64,000 bases of DNA. It comes from Fusibacter_A sp965140735 (GTDB lineage: Bacteria; Bacillota; Clostridia; Peptostreptococcales; Acidaminobacteraceae). Below, in pieces: positions 36,777-44,842 of the stretch; within the stretch, counting starts at the first letter, position 1, and the number at the start of each line of letters is the position of its first letter. Both the position numbers and the translations under genes were made by a program. Under the pieces are notes generated by a model. The model saw only the letters and a program-made list of their open reading frames with translations. It had not been told where the DNA came from and searched no databases. The stretch is taken from positions 1,240,001 to 1,304,000 of the forward strand of contig OZ223306.1 in NCBI GenBank assembly GCA_965140735.1, given 5' to 3'.

Positions 36777-36865
36777 AAAAAAAACCACTGCCAGCATCCT
36801 ATCACAAGGCTATCCATGGCATAAGCAAGGACTCTAGCCCAAAGGGTAGGCAGTAGCGGTAGTTT
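36777..36865 (-). terminator. Hairpin element D: terminator with a divergent core
   Basis: On the minus strand the core CCCTTTGGGCTAGAGTCC ... ATGGATAGCC lies between imperfect arms (ACTGCC with GGCAGT and flanking pairs), and eight T follow. It lies about 30 bases after the stop of the sigma-54 activator gene. It is the most decayed of the four copies in core and arms. Confidence 0.7.
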
Positions 36866-36896
36866 CACTTAACTCTTATAAGTCCATTTGTAGATA

Positions 36897-38873
36897 TTAT
36901 GATTTAAACCGACACCCTTTCCGCCCCGGAAATATTTCAATGACGCCATCATCCGCTAATTTTTTGAGTATCTCTCTGATTTCACTTTCTGAGATTTTAT
37001 AGTAGCGATTGCAGAAGGCATCATGTATGGATCTGCGACCTGTGCTAAGACCCTTTTGTGAAAGAGAAGTCAGAATTTCTATTACAAACTTTTCTTTATC
37101 CTCCTTGGATTGAAATTTTAAGCCCATTCTTTTTTTCTGTGAAGCCGGTAGATTTTCAACGACGAACTTGCCATCATCAATCTTGAGCATATATTCGATT
37201 ACATTTCTAAGTTCTCTGACATTTCCAGGCCAATCATAGTTTTGACAAAACGCCATGAACTGTTCATCTATCTGCCTATAGTCCTTAAAGCTTTTAAAAA
37301 ATTTCTCTATAAGCAAACTAATATCACTTTTATGTGCTCTAAGTGGTGGTAAATTAATTTGAAATACATTTAATCGATAATATAAATCATCCCTAAAAGT
37401 TCTTTCTTTAACCATAACCTCAAGATCTCTGTTTGATGCTGCAATTATTCTGACATTAACACTGATAATTGAATCACCACCGACTTTCATCACTTCTTTC
37501 GCTTCTAGCGCTCTTAAAAGTCTTGCTTGTAACTCAAGAGGAATCTCACCAATTTCATCTAGGAAAAGCGTTCCCCCGCTGGCTTTTTCAAAAACGCCCA
37601 TTTTGCCACCTTTCAGAGCACCTGTAAAAGAACCCTCTTCGTAACCAAAGAGCTCTGATTCAAGGAGATTACTTGGCAGCGTTGCACAATTGATGGCAAT
37701 AAAGGGTTTATTTTTTCTTTCAGAATAATTGTGAATCGCCCCTGCGAAAAGTTCCTTTCCAGTACCACTTTCACCAATGAGCAGTACAGAAGAGGATGAA
37801 TTTGCAATCTTCTTACTGATGTTAATGGCTTCCACCAGTTTACTGTGATTGCCTAAAATATCATCAAAACTATACTTTGAATAATACCCTTTCCCAACCA
37901 ATTTCTTGTGTAACTGATTTTGTTCTCTGAGTAATTCATTATAGTATTTTAAAATAATGAGTCTTCCGAAATAAACCTCATCGTATATAACCTTCTTGAC
38001 ACTTATAATCAGATTTTTATTATTAAACCTGACCATTTCACCATTTATTTCATCCGCACTTTCTAAAATTGCCAGTTCTTTATTGCGAGCGATTAATTGG
38101 CTGAGTTTTTCTTCTTCAATATATTCTTTTTCAATTCCAAAGATTTCAGAAGCTTTAGAATTAGAGAGTTGGATGAATCCCTTTTCATCACAAAGGATAA
38201 TCCCATTGTCAAATTCATTGAGCAAAACTTCCAATTGACCAAATAGCATCTTTTTGTCGTATAGGGTGTTCTTTAAGCCACGCCAATAAGTAGGCACTCT
38301 TGAAGAATACTTTTTAATGATTTTTTCTGCAAACTTTCTTTCAATGTTAAGGTAAGCTATAATATCCAGAATTGTGGAAGCGTCAAAGAGTCTATTCCCA
38401 ATATTGATAATTTCACCACTCAGATTTCCAATACAGGCGAATTCATTCGGCGTAATGATATAGTCTACTTCTTTAGGATCTACTATGCCATCATAATAAG
38501 GGTAAAGTCTTAGATTTTTAATCCCTAGTCTATAAAGCGTTGCCAAGGTTTCATTTGCCATAAAACTATTGATATTCGCCACATAAGCACTTTTTCCACT
38601 CTCAATACTTCGAAGTGTATCGATGACTTCTTTAGAAATAGTACGCTTCATCATAAGGATCGGTGCATTACACTTGATATTATCTATGATATCTATTAGG
38701 ATACTTGGATCTGTATAGAGTATGAGGTCTACATTCGAAATATAAGGTTTATTCACCATATCAGGTGTGTAATAATCCACATCAATTCGGTTTTCAAAGA
38801 TATTCTTCAGTTCTTCTACAAAGTAATTTCCAATCGGATCATCAATCGCCAAAACTGCAATTTTCTTTTTCAT
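36897..38873 (-). CDS. Sigma-54-dependent transcriptional activator (receptor-PAS-AAA+-winged helix)
   Basis: The 658-residue activator has an N-terminal two-lobed receptor-like region (residues about 1-210, PrpR-N-like in pattern), a PAS domain (about 215-320, GIILCDEKGFIQLSNSKASE), and the AAA+ domain with GESGTGKE (Walker A) and GSFTGA, the sigma-54 contact loop (usually GAFTGA). The C-terminus is not the usual Fis helix-turn-helix but a winged-helix-like segment (ISESEIREILKKLADDGVIEI). It is divergent from glnA, which carries a sigma-54 promoter, so glnA is its likely target. The start has GGAGG at a rather long 13 bases. Confidence 0.88.
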   Translation of the reverse strand: MKKKIAVLAIDDPIGNYFVEELKNIFENRIDVDYYTPDMVNKPYISNVDLILYTDPSILIDIIDNIKCNAPILMMKRTISKEVIDTLRSIESGKSAYVANINSFMANETLATLYRLGIKNLRLYPYYDGIVDPKEVDYIITPNEFACIGNLSGEIINIGNRLFDASTILDIIAYLNIERKFAEKIIKKYSSRVPTYWRGLKNTLYDKKMLFGQLEVLLNEFDNGIILCDEKGFIQLSNSKASEIFGIEKEYIEEEKLSQLIARNKELAILESADEINGEMVRFNNKNLIISVKKVIYDEVYFGRLIILKYYNELLREQNQLHKKLVGKGYYSKYSFDDILGNHSKLVEAINISKKIANSSSSVLLIGESGTGKELFAGAIHNYSERKNKPFIAINCATLPSNLLESELFGYEEGSFTGALKGGKMGVFEKASGGTLFLDEIGEIPLELQARLLRALEAKEVMKVGGDSIISVNVRIIAASNRDLEVMVKERTFRDDLYYRLNVFQINLPPLRAHKSDISLLIEKFFKSFKDYRQIDEQFMAFCQNYDWPGNVRELRNVIEYMLKIDDGKFVVENLPASQKKRMGLKFQSKEDKEKFVIEILTSLSQKGLSTGRRSIHDAFCNRYYKISESEIREILKKLADDGVIEIFPGRKGCRFKS

Positions 38874-38902
38874 AATTTAAAACACGCCTCCCGTAACAGA
38901 TG

Positions 38903-38961
38903 TTAATGAGATACTAATCAATTGGGTAAAATCCCATTAAATCCAAACCACTTCCCATTAA
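38903..38961 (+). promoter_or_regulatory. Candidate enhancer sites for the sigma-54 activator
   Basis: TCCCATTAA occurs at 38932-38940 and 38953-38961, exactly 21 bases (two helix turns) apart, with a near-perfect inverted copy TTAATGAGA at 38903-38911. They lie 50-120 bases upstream of the glnA sigma-54 promoter, where enhancer-binding proteins bind. Confidence 0.45.
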
Positions 38962-39009
38962 TCTTCTCTATCAAATTACCACAGAAGCTGAAAAATAGCA
39001 ATATCATAT

Positions 39010-39026
39010 TTGGCACTGCATTTGCT
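39010..39026 (+). promoter_or_regulatory. Sigma-54 promoter of glnA
   Basis: TTGGCAC, five bases, TTGCT matches the -24/-12 consensus fully. Transcription should start near 39036, leaving a leader of about 118 bases before glnA. Confidence 0.85.
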
Positions 39027-39153
39027 TATATACTATTATAGATCATTAGTCTTCTTATAGCTTGGGACAAATTCATTTAGGTTGAAAGTAACCTTTGAAT
39101 TTACAAAAGGCGATCAGATGACATGATTCAAAAATGAAATTTGGAGGCGTAAT

Positions 39154-40581
39154 ATGTTCAATGCTTATTCAGGGGTTATCCAGTATATTGAAAAAAACCA
39201 AATCAAAATTTTAGACTTTAAAATCACAGATATGTTCGGTAGATGGCATCATTTATCCATTCCAGCGTCTCGATTTGACGAAACTATTTTAAAAAACGGC
39301 ATTGGTTTTGATGGTTCCAGTTATGGTTTTTTAACCGTTGAAAAATCAGATATGGTTTTTATTCCAGATATAACTAGCGCTTATGTTGCACCTTTTCAAG
39401 TGGTCCCTACATTAACTATGATTGGTAATATTTATACCATCCATAATGGTAGAGTTCGTTTTGAAGATGATCCAAGATATGTTGTAGAAAAAACAAAAAA
39501 ACTTTTAATGGATTTAGGCATTGCAGATACTGCACTTCTTGGACCTGAATTTGAATTTTATATTTTAGATGAAGTCTCTGTTACATCTGAAGTCAATCAT
39601 ATGGAAGTTCTAATTGACTCAAAACAAGGCATTTGGAACTCATCTAGCAAAGAGAACAACAAAGGTATCGCTATTCGAAATCACAACGGTTACCACCTTG
39701 ATAAACCTTTTGATGTCAACTCAGATTTTAGAGATCTTGTCACGCTTTGTCTCGAAGAAAACGACATACCAGTGAAATACCATCACGGTGAAAATGGTGG
39801 ACCCGGTCAAGTTGAAATTGAAGTTGTCCACGGCGATATTGTAGATATGGCTGATAGATCATTGAAACTAAAATCCATACTAAGAGCTTATGCAGAGCAC
39901 TACGGTAAAACCATCACCTTTATGCCAAAACCTTTTAGCGGTGAATGCGGCAGCGGCTTACATGTTCATATCCATCTATTCAAAGAAGGCGAACCGCTTT
40001 TCTATGATGAAAATGGATATTCAGGCCTTAGCCAGACTGCACTACACGCCATTGGCGGACTCCTTAAACATGCTCCTGCTATAATGCCTTTTACCAATCC
40101 GAGTACTAACTCATATAAAAGACTCATACCAGGTTTTGAAGCACCTGTAAGTATTTGTTTTGGAACAGCAAACAGGAGTGCCGTCATTAGAATTCCAGGA
40201 TATGCAACAGAGCCTCATGAAAAAAGATTCGAAATAAGATCACCAGATGCTACTTGTAATCCCTATTTTGCGTACTCTGCTATCCTTATGGCCGTAATTG
40301 ATGGTATAGAAAATAAAATAGATCCAACTGCCGAAGGCTTTGGACCATATGATATAAATCTTTATAATCTCGACCCAGATAAAAAATCGCTTGTAAAGGG
40401 CCTCCCTACCAACCTTTTAGAAGCAGCAGAAGCACTTGAAAACGACTATGAATTCTTGTTAAAGTCGGGCGTTTTTACCGAAAGCATCATTAAAAATCAA
40501 ATTCAAAAGATAAAAGCCGACCATATGAAGGTGGCACAATTGCCTCATCCTGAGGAATTCAAAATGTATTATAATTTATAA
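39154..40581 (+). CDS. glnA: Glutamine synthetase type I
   Basis: This 475-residue GSI-family enzyme makes glutamine from glutamate, ammonia and ATP. It has the N-terminal beta-grasp segment IGFDGSSYGF, the metal/catalytic blocks LGPEFEFYIL and GPGQVEIEV, the ATP-site stretch MPKPFSGECGSGLHVH, and NPSTNSYKRLIPGFEAPV. The residue RSAVIRIPGY lies in the Arg-rich active site. Family substrates also include polyamines or other amines in GlnA-like proteins, so activity should not be assumed. It is driven by a sigma-54 promoter and lies opposite its probable activator. The start has GGAGG. Confidence 0.93.
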   Translation: MFNAYSGVIQYIEKNQIKILDFKITDMFGRWHHLSIPASRFDETILKNGIGFDGSSYGFLTVEKSDMVFIPDITSAYVAPFQVVPTLTMIGNIYTIHNGRVRFEDDPRYVVEKTKKLLMDLGIADTALLGPEFEFYILDEVSVTSEVNHMEVLIDSKQGIWNSSSKENNKGIAIRNHNGYHLDKPFDVNSDFRDLVTLCLEENDIPVKYHHGENGGPGQVEIEVVHGDIVDMADRSLKLKSILRAYAEHYGKTITFMPKPFSGECGSGLHVHIHLFKEGEPLFYDENGYSGLSQTALHAIGGLLKHAPAIMPFTNPSTNSYKRLIPGFEAPVSICFGTANRSAVIRIPGYATEPHEKRFEIRSPDATCNPYFAYSAILMAVIDGIENKIDPTAEGFGPYDINLYNLDPDKKSLVKGLPTNLLEAAEALENDYEFLLKSGVFTESIIKNQIQKIKADHMKVAQLPHPEEFKMYYNL

Positions 40582-40586
40582 AAATT

Positions 40587-40663
40587 AAGGTACCGTCTTA
40601 AAGTTATATCTTAAAGTTATATCTTAAAGTTATATCTTAAAACTTTTAGACGGTACTTTTTTT
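40587..40663 (+). terminator. Terminator of glnA with tandem repeats in its loop
   Basis: AAGGTACCGTCT (40587-40598) pairs with AGACGGTACTT (40648-40658), followed by seven T. The loop consists of three perfect copies of the 13-mer TTAAAGTTATATC (40598-40636) and part of a fourth. Confidence 0.85.
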
Positions 40664-40708
40664 AGCATAAAATGCAAAGTACAACTGTTCAAATGCATCT
40701 TTTTCTTG

Positions 40709-40714
40709 TATAAT
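40709..40714 (+). promoter_or_regulatory. -10 box of the tRNA-Gly gene
   Basis: A perfect TATAAT lies 17 bases before the tRNA 5' end. The -35 region (TGTTCA at 40686-40691, 17-base spacing) is weak. Confidence 0.5.
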
Positions 40715-40730
40715 AAGTATTGTAGTTCCT

Positions 40731-40804
40731 GCGGGTGTAGCTCAATGGCAGAGCTCCAGCTTCCCAAGCTGGCTACGAGGGTTCGATTCCCTTCACCCGC
40801 TCCA
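40731..40804 (+). tRNA. tRNA-Gly (anticodon CCC)
   Basis: The 7-bp acceptor stem GCGGGTG/CACCCGC is followed by the D arm (GCTC AATGGCA GAGC), an anticodon arm CCAGC-TTCCCAA-GCTGG with anticodon CCC, and a T arm GAGGG-TTCGATT-CCCTT. Discriminator T and an encoded CCA follow. The gene stands alone with its own terminator. Confidence 0.96.
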
Positions 40805-40828
40805 TTTTTATAATCTTATAAACCAACG

Positions 40829-40863
40829 ATCCGCTTATTAATTTTATAAGCGGATTTTTTATT
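40829..40863 (+). terminator. Terminator of tRNA-Gly
   Basis: ATCCGCTTAT pairs with ATAAGCGGAT over a short loop (TAATTTT) and is followed by TTTTTATT. Confidence 0.85.
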
Positions 40864-40864
40864 A

Positions 40865-41072
40865 AAACAACAAAATTTGAGCCGAAAGCTGTGATGAGGG
40901 GTGTTCAACCTCAAACAGCGTCAGTGAAAATCAGTTTGAGGCATCGAAAGATGGCTCAAATGTTGTTAAAACAACAAGATTTGAGCCGAAAGCTGTGATG
41001 AGGAGTGTTCAACTTCAAACAGCATCAGTGAAAATCGATTTGAGGCATCGAAAGATGGCTCAAATGTTGTTG
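40865..41072 (+). repeat. Tandem pair of 104-bp palindromic repeats
   Basis: Two copies, offset by exactly 104 bases, differ at only a few positions. Each folds into a long hairpin: AACAACA-ATTTGAGCC at one end pairs with GGCTCAAATGTTGTT at the other, and an inner stem CCTCAAAC pairs with GTTTGAGG in copy 1 (CTTCAAA with TTTGAGG in copy 2). Conserved loops include GAAAGCTGTGATGAGG and GGCATCGAAAGATGG. No frame of note is present. It may be a small non-autonomous element or a structured RNA. Confidence 0.7.
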
Positions 41073-41128
41073 CCTATTCATGGCAAATTCACCCCTCTAT
41101 GAATGATGAGAATTTGCTCAAAACTTTC

Positions 41129-42577
41129 TTAATCAATCTGTCTCATTGAAAATTTTATACTAAAATAAGGAGACGAGGCATTATCCTCTAAGATTAATAC
41201 ATTTGAGGAAGTGTTCATATAGCCTCTATATTCAACATCGCAATCAAATTTAATGCCCGCTTCAGTAAAATGAAAATCCTCAAACGTGTGATCTGATATT
41301 TGATTTGCAATCCGTTCTTGTAATTCAGAGAATAATTTCATTTCATCTTGAGCACCAGCATAAGCAAGTGAAGCCAGAAGCATGTGAACGTCATAAGAAT
41401 ATAAGAGTTCATCAGGTTCTTCCATAACAACGTTAAAAGAAACTGCTTTTACAGCGTCGTTTTCAAGCGTAAATACATATTGAGGCATTTCTCGATTACC
41501 CAAATTAATAGTCACTGTGCTGTCACCAGCATTCTCCACCCATTCGCCATTCTTGCCTAAAAATTTATTGCCAAACTCTATCCCAAAATAATGGGCATAA
41601 TAATTATGGTTTTCTATAAATTCTGAGGTTGTTAAATCCCCGCGATTTGGTGGTAAGAGTTGACTTACCATCATAACAATCAACACCCCGATTAAAGCCA
41701 TATTGGCTACAATATAGCCTAAACCTCGATACCATTTAGTATCTTTAATAGAATAAGCGCAATATCTATCCCACGGTTGTATGGTCTCAGTTTGACACAA
41801 CTTGTAACTCTTCCAAAGTCTTACGAGACTATAAATAGGAATATTGTAACCCATACCAGCGCCTATAACATGCCAAGTTCGATCCAATCCCGCTTTATAA
41901 GAGAGCTTTTCCCCACTAGATGTTTCTATCCTAAGTCCAAACAATGCCTTACCAAGTGTTGTGCCAAATTTATTGAGCAAGAGTGGCTCAATAAAAAGCA
42001 TCATGCCAACCGCCACAAAGGTATCAAACAAATCCCAAAGAGACCCTCGTCTTACCATGCTCACATGAAGAAGAAAGATCAACACCGCAGACCAAATACA
42101 AGTATATATAAAAATATCGAGCATTCTGGCAAAATATCTCCGCCATGGATGGAATACTTGAGCTAGTTTATCTTCATTAACTTCAAAAACCACGCTCTCT
42201 GGATTTTCTCTGATCTGATCCATAAGATCAAGATATTTTTGACCCTCTAATTCATCAAAAGTCACTTGATCATTCGCTAACGTCTCACAGACCTTTATTG
42301 CATACGAAACATCACGGGACTCACTTTTTAAAATATCAATTTGATTTGAAAGGGTCTCTGCTAACATCTGATTCCCATACCGAAGTACTTTAATCTCATC
42401 CAAAGAAATATGTAAGCTACGCAACAACTTGATTCGAAGTAGAATCTGTAGCGACTCCTCTGAGTAATACCGTTCGCCAGCCTCTAACTGCATAGACGAG
42501 ATCAGACCTTCACTTTCATAGAAGATGATGTTCGCCTGTTCCATACCAGTCTTTATTTCGATTTCTTTTAACGTCAT
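41129..42577 (-). CDS. MerR-like domain fused to an RDD membrane protein
   Basis: The 482-residue protein starts with a MerR-type helix-turn-helix (residues 1-70: LKEIEIKTGMEQANIIFYES, then GERYYSEESLQILLRIKLLR), followed by a helical linker and, from about residue 145, a membrane region with RDD-family features (RRYFARMLDIFIYT, FGTTLGKALFGLRIETSSG, GLDRTWHVIG). A last membrane helix (about 285-305) leads to an external domain of about 175 residues. A membrane-tethered MerR-type regulator is implied; target and signal are unknown. A shortened relative of its RDD part lies at 46284. Confidence 0.8.
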   Translation of the reverse strand: MTLKEIEIKTGMEQANIIFYESEGLISSMQLEAGERYYSEESLQILLRIKLLRSLHISLDEIKVLRYGNQMLAETLSNQIDILKSESRDVSYAIKVCETLANDQVTFDELEGQKYLDLMDQIRENPESVVFEVNEDKLAQVFHPWRRYFARMLDIFIYTCIWSAVLIFLLHVSMVRRGSLWDLFDTFVAVGMMLFIEPLLLNKFGTTLGKALFGLRIETSSGEKLSYKAGLDRTWHVIGAGMGYNIPIYSLVRLWKSYKLCQTETIQPWDRYCAYSIKDTKWYRGLGYIVANMALIGVLIVMMVSQLLPPNRGDLTTSEFIENHNYYAHYFGIEFGNKFLGKNGEWVENAGDSTVTINLGNREMPQYVFTLENDAVKAVSFNVVMEEPDELLYSYDVHMLLASLAYAGAQDEMKLFSELQERIANQISDHTFEDFHFTEAGIKFDCDVEYRGYMNTSSNVLILEDNASSPYFSIKFSMRQID

Positions 42578-42820
42578 TTATATCTTTCCCCCCGTTTTTT
42601 TCTGGACTCATTTTCTTAAAATACAATCTATTGATTCCTATATTTTACCGTTTACTTATTCAATACTTCATCTTTTACTATTTAAGTATTTGCATACACA
42701 ATGTTATCTTACTACAATTTACTCATATCGCATAGAATTGATTTAAATAACGTATTTTTGAAGTATGCACAAAGTCATTTTTTTGATATGATAGGCATGT
42801 TCGTTATACAAGGAGTATTT

Positions 42821-44842
42821 ATGAAGAAAAAAATTATTATGATATTGCTTGCAAGCCTCATTGCCTTTTTGCTTATCAATAGTTATTATACAGTTGAATA
42901 TGGCATTAGCGTCTACAGTTACTATTTTGATGGTCAAAAACTCACGGATGAGGAATTAAGCTATTTAAAAGAAAAAGGCGTTCTCAACTATGGTGCAGAT
43001 TACAATGTCCCACCGCTAAAAAGCGTTAATGAAACAAACGGGCAATACGAAGGCGTTTTTATTGACTATCTAAATGCACTCTCACTTGAAATTGGCGTCA
43101 ACATCAAAACACATCCTATGCTCTGGCACGAAGCGTTAGAATCACTTAAAAGTGGCACTATAGACTTATGTGATATGCATCCTTCAAAAGCACGATCTGA
43201 ATTTTATGATTTTACGATCCCGATCTATCTTCAGCGGGGTTCAGTACTGGTCAATCGGTCTGAAGATAGAATCCACTCTCCAGATGATCTGGAAGGCACT
43301 ACAATAGCCGCTATAAAAGACGATTATGTCATAGAGCATGTCCATGTTACATATAAAAATGTTACGATTCGTGAATGCGATGATTTAAACGAAGCCATAG
43401 AGGCACTCAGACTCGGTAAGGTGGATGCTGTACTAGGCGAAGAATCCGTACTCCATTACCTTATCGTGAACGAAAATCTTACGAATCGCTTTAAATTGCT
43501 TGATACTTCCCTCTATGAAAGAGAAGCAGTTTTCGGCGTACCAAAGGGAAACACTCTTTTACTGAGCATCCTTAACAAAGGTATAAAGAGCCTTGAACGC
43601 AAGCAGACCATGAACCTCATTAACAAAAAATGGTCCCCTCTTATCACAAAAGATACAGGTTCACAATCTATTACAAAGCTCATACAGTATGCTCTTTTAA
43701 TCATCATTTTGATCAGCTTATTCTTTTACTTATGGAATACCGAACTCAAAAAAGAAGTTTCTCGCCAAACTTATGCACTAAGGCAATCCAATAACATCCT
43801 AGAAACCACTTTTAACGGTCTAACAAATCACCTATTGCTTCTTGTGGACGAAAATTGTCATGTGGTGGAAACCAACGATACCTTTTGCCAATTCATCGGT
43901 TTAAAACGTCAAGAAGTCATCGGAAAACATTGTCATGAGATTAAGGGCCTTCTTGGAACTGTTTGTACTGACTGTCCTGTTAAAACCTGTTTAGAAACAC
44001 AACTGATCGATCGAAGAGAAATTCAATTTCAAAACCGTTTATTCACCGTACAGGCGTATCCACTTGAGCCAGATATCAAGCATCTTAACACTATTTTACT
44101 TATGTTTGAAGATATTACAGAACTCAAACTCAGCGAACAGCAATTACGCCAATCCAGTAAAATGGCCGCCATAGGTCAACTTTCTGCCGGTATTGCCCAT
44201 GAAATAAGAACGCCACTTGGTATCATTCGAAATTCAGCGTATTTACTGAAAAAAATATTGGATAACGAAAAAGCATTAAAATCTGTAGAAACCATTGAAA
44301 CTGCAACTACACGTGCTAATAAAATTATCGACAATCTACTAAATTTTTCAAGAATTTCTGATTATGAGCAGATGACTTTAAACGTCAAAGAGTTTATTTT
44401 AAACCTTTTGAGACTGAATGAAAAAGAGTTTAAAGATCAAGGTATAGAGGTCACTTTAAAGGTTTCTGATACACTTGAAAAATCACTTTATCCAGAGCCT
44501 CTAAAACATATTCTCATCAACTTAATTGACAATGCCAAAGATGCCATGACAGAGCGTGGCTATGGTGGGAACCTTACAATATCTGCTGAAGAACGTTTTC
44601 CTTTTCTAATGATCAAGATTGAGGATACAGGACTTGGAATTGCCCCAGAACATCTCGATACTATTTTCGATCCATTTTTCACCACAAAATCACAAGGAAA
44701 AGGCACAGGGCTTGGACTTTATATTGCCTACAATGAAGCTAAGAAAATAGGTGGTCATATCACCGTTGATAAAACCAGTCGTGCTGGTACTTGCTTTAAA
44801 TTGACTTTAAATATTGAACAAAAGGAGTTTTCTCATGAATAA
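42821..44842 (+). CDS. Sensor histidine kinase with SBP_bac_3 sensor and PAS domain
   Basis: The 673-residue kinase starts at ATG 42821 with AAGGAG ahead of it; the open frame extends 120 bases further upstream but without a ribosome site. It has a membrane anchor (residues 5-22), an extracellular amino-acid-binding-type SBP_bac_3 domain (about 45-285), a second helix (about 295-315), a PAS domain (about 335-455) with four cysteines in CHEIKGLLGTVCTDCPVKTC, HisKA (HEIRTPLG) and a HATPase with NLIDNAKDAM and GTGLGLYIA. It is coupled to the NtrC-type regulator by an 8-base overlap. Confidence 0.93.
   Translation: MKKKIIMILLASLIAFLLINSYYTVEYGISVYSYYFDGQKLTDEELSYLKEKGVLNYGADYNVPPLKSVNETNGQYEGVFIDYLNALSLEIGVNIKTHPMLWHEALESLKSGTIDLCDMHPSKARSEFYDFTIPIYLQRGSVLVNRSEDRIHSPDDLEGTTIAAIKDDYVIEHVHVTYKNVTIRECDDLNEAIEALRLGKVDAVLGEESVLHYLIVNENLTNRFKLLDTSLYEREAVFGVPKGNTLLLSILNKGIKSLERKQTMNLINKKWSPLITKDTGSQSITKLIQYALLIIILISLFFYLWNTELKKEVSRQTYALRQSNNILETTFNGLTNHLLLLVDENCHVVETNDTFCQFIGLKRQEVIGKHCHEIKGLLGTVCTDCPVKTCLETQLIDRREIQFQNRLFTVQAYPLEPDIKHLNTILLMFEDITELKLSEQQLRQSSKMAAIGQLSAGIAHEIRTPLGIIRNSAYLLKKILDNEKALKSVETIETATTRANKIIDNLLNFSRISDYEQMTLNVKEFILNLLRLNEKEFKDQGIEVTLKVSDTLEKSLYPEPLKHILINLIDNAKDAMTERGYGGNLTISAEERFPFLMIKIEDTGLGIAPEHLDTIFDPFFTTKSQGKGTGLGLYIAYNEAKKIGGHITVDKTSRAGTCFKLTLNIEQKEFSHE

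Noticed and set aside
25700..36865. Possible replication origin because of DnaA-like 9-mers
   Set aside because: The 9-mers are single, far apart and inside terminator hairpins; no dnaA, dnaN or AT-rich unwinding region is present.
40598..41072. Possible CRISPR array near tRNA-Gly
   Set aside because: The 13-mers have no spacers, and the 104-bp units are only two contiguous copies; there are no cas genes.
42701..42820. N-terminal extension of the histidine kinase
   Set aside because: The extra 40 codons have no ribosome site, while ATG 42821 follows AAGGAG and begins a normal membrane anchor.
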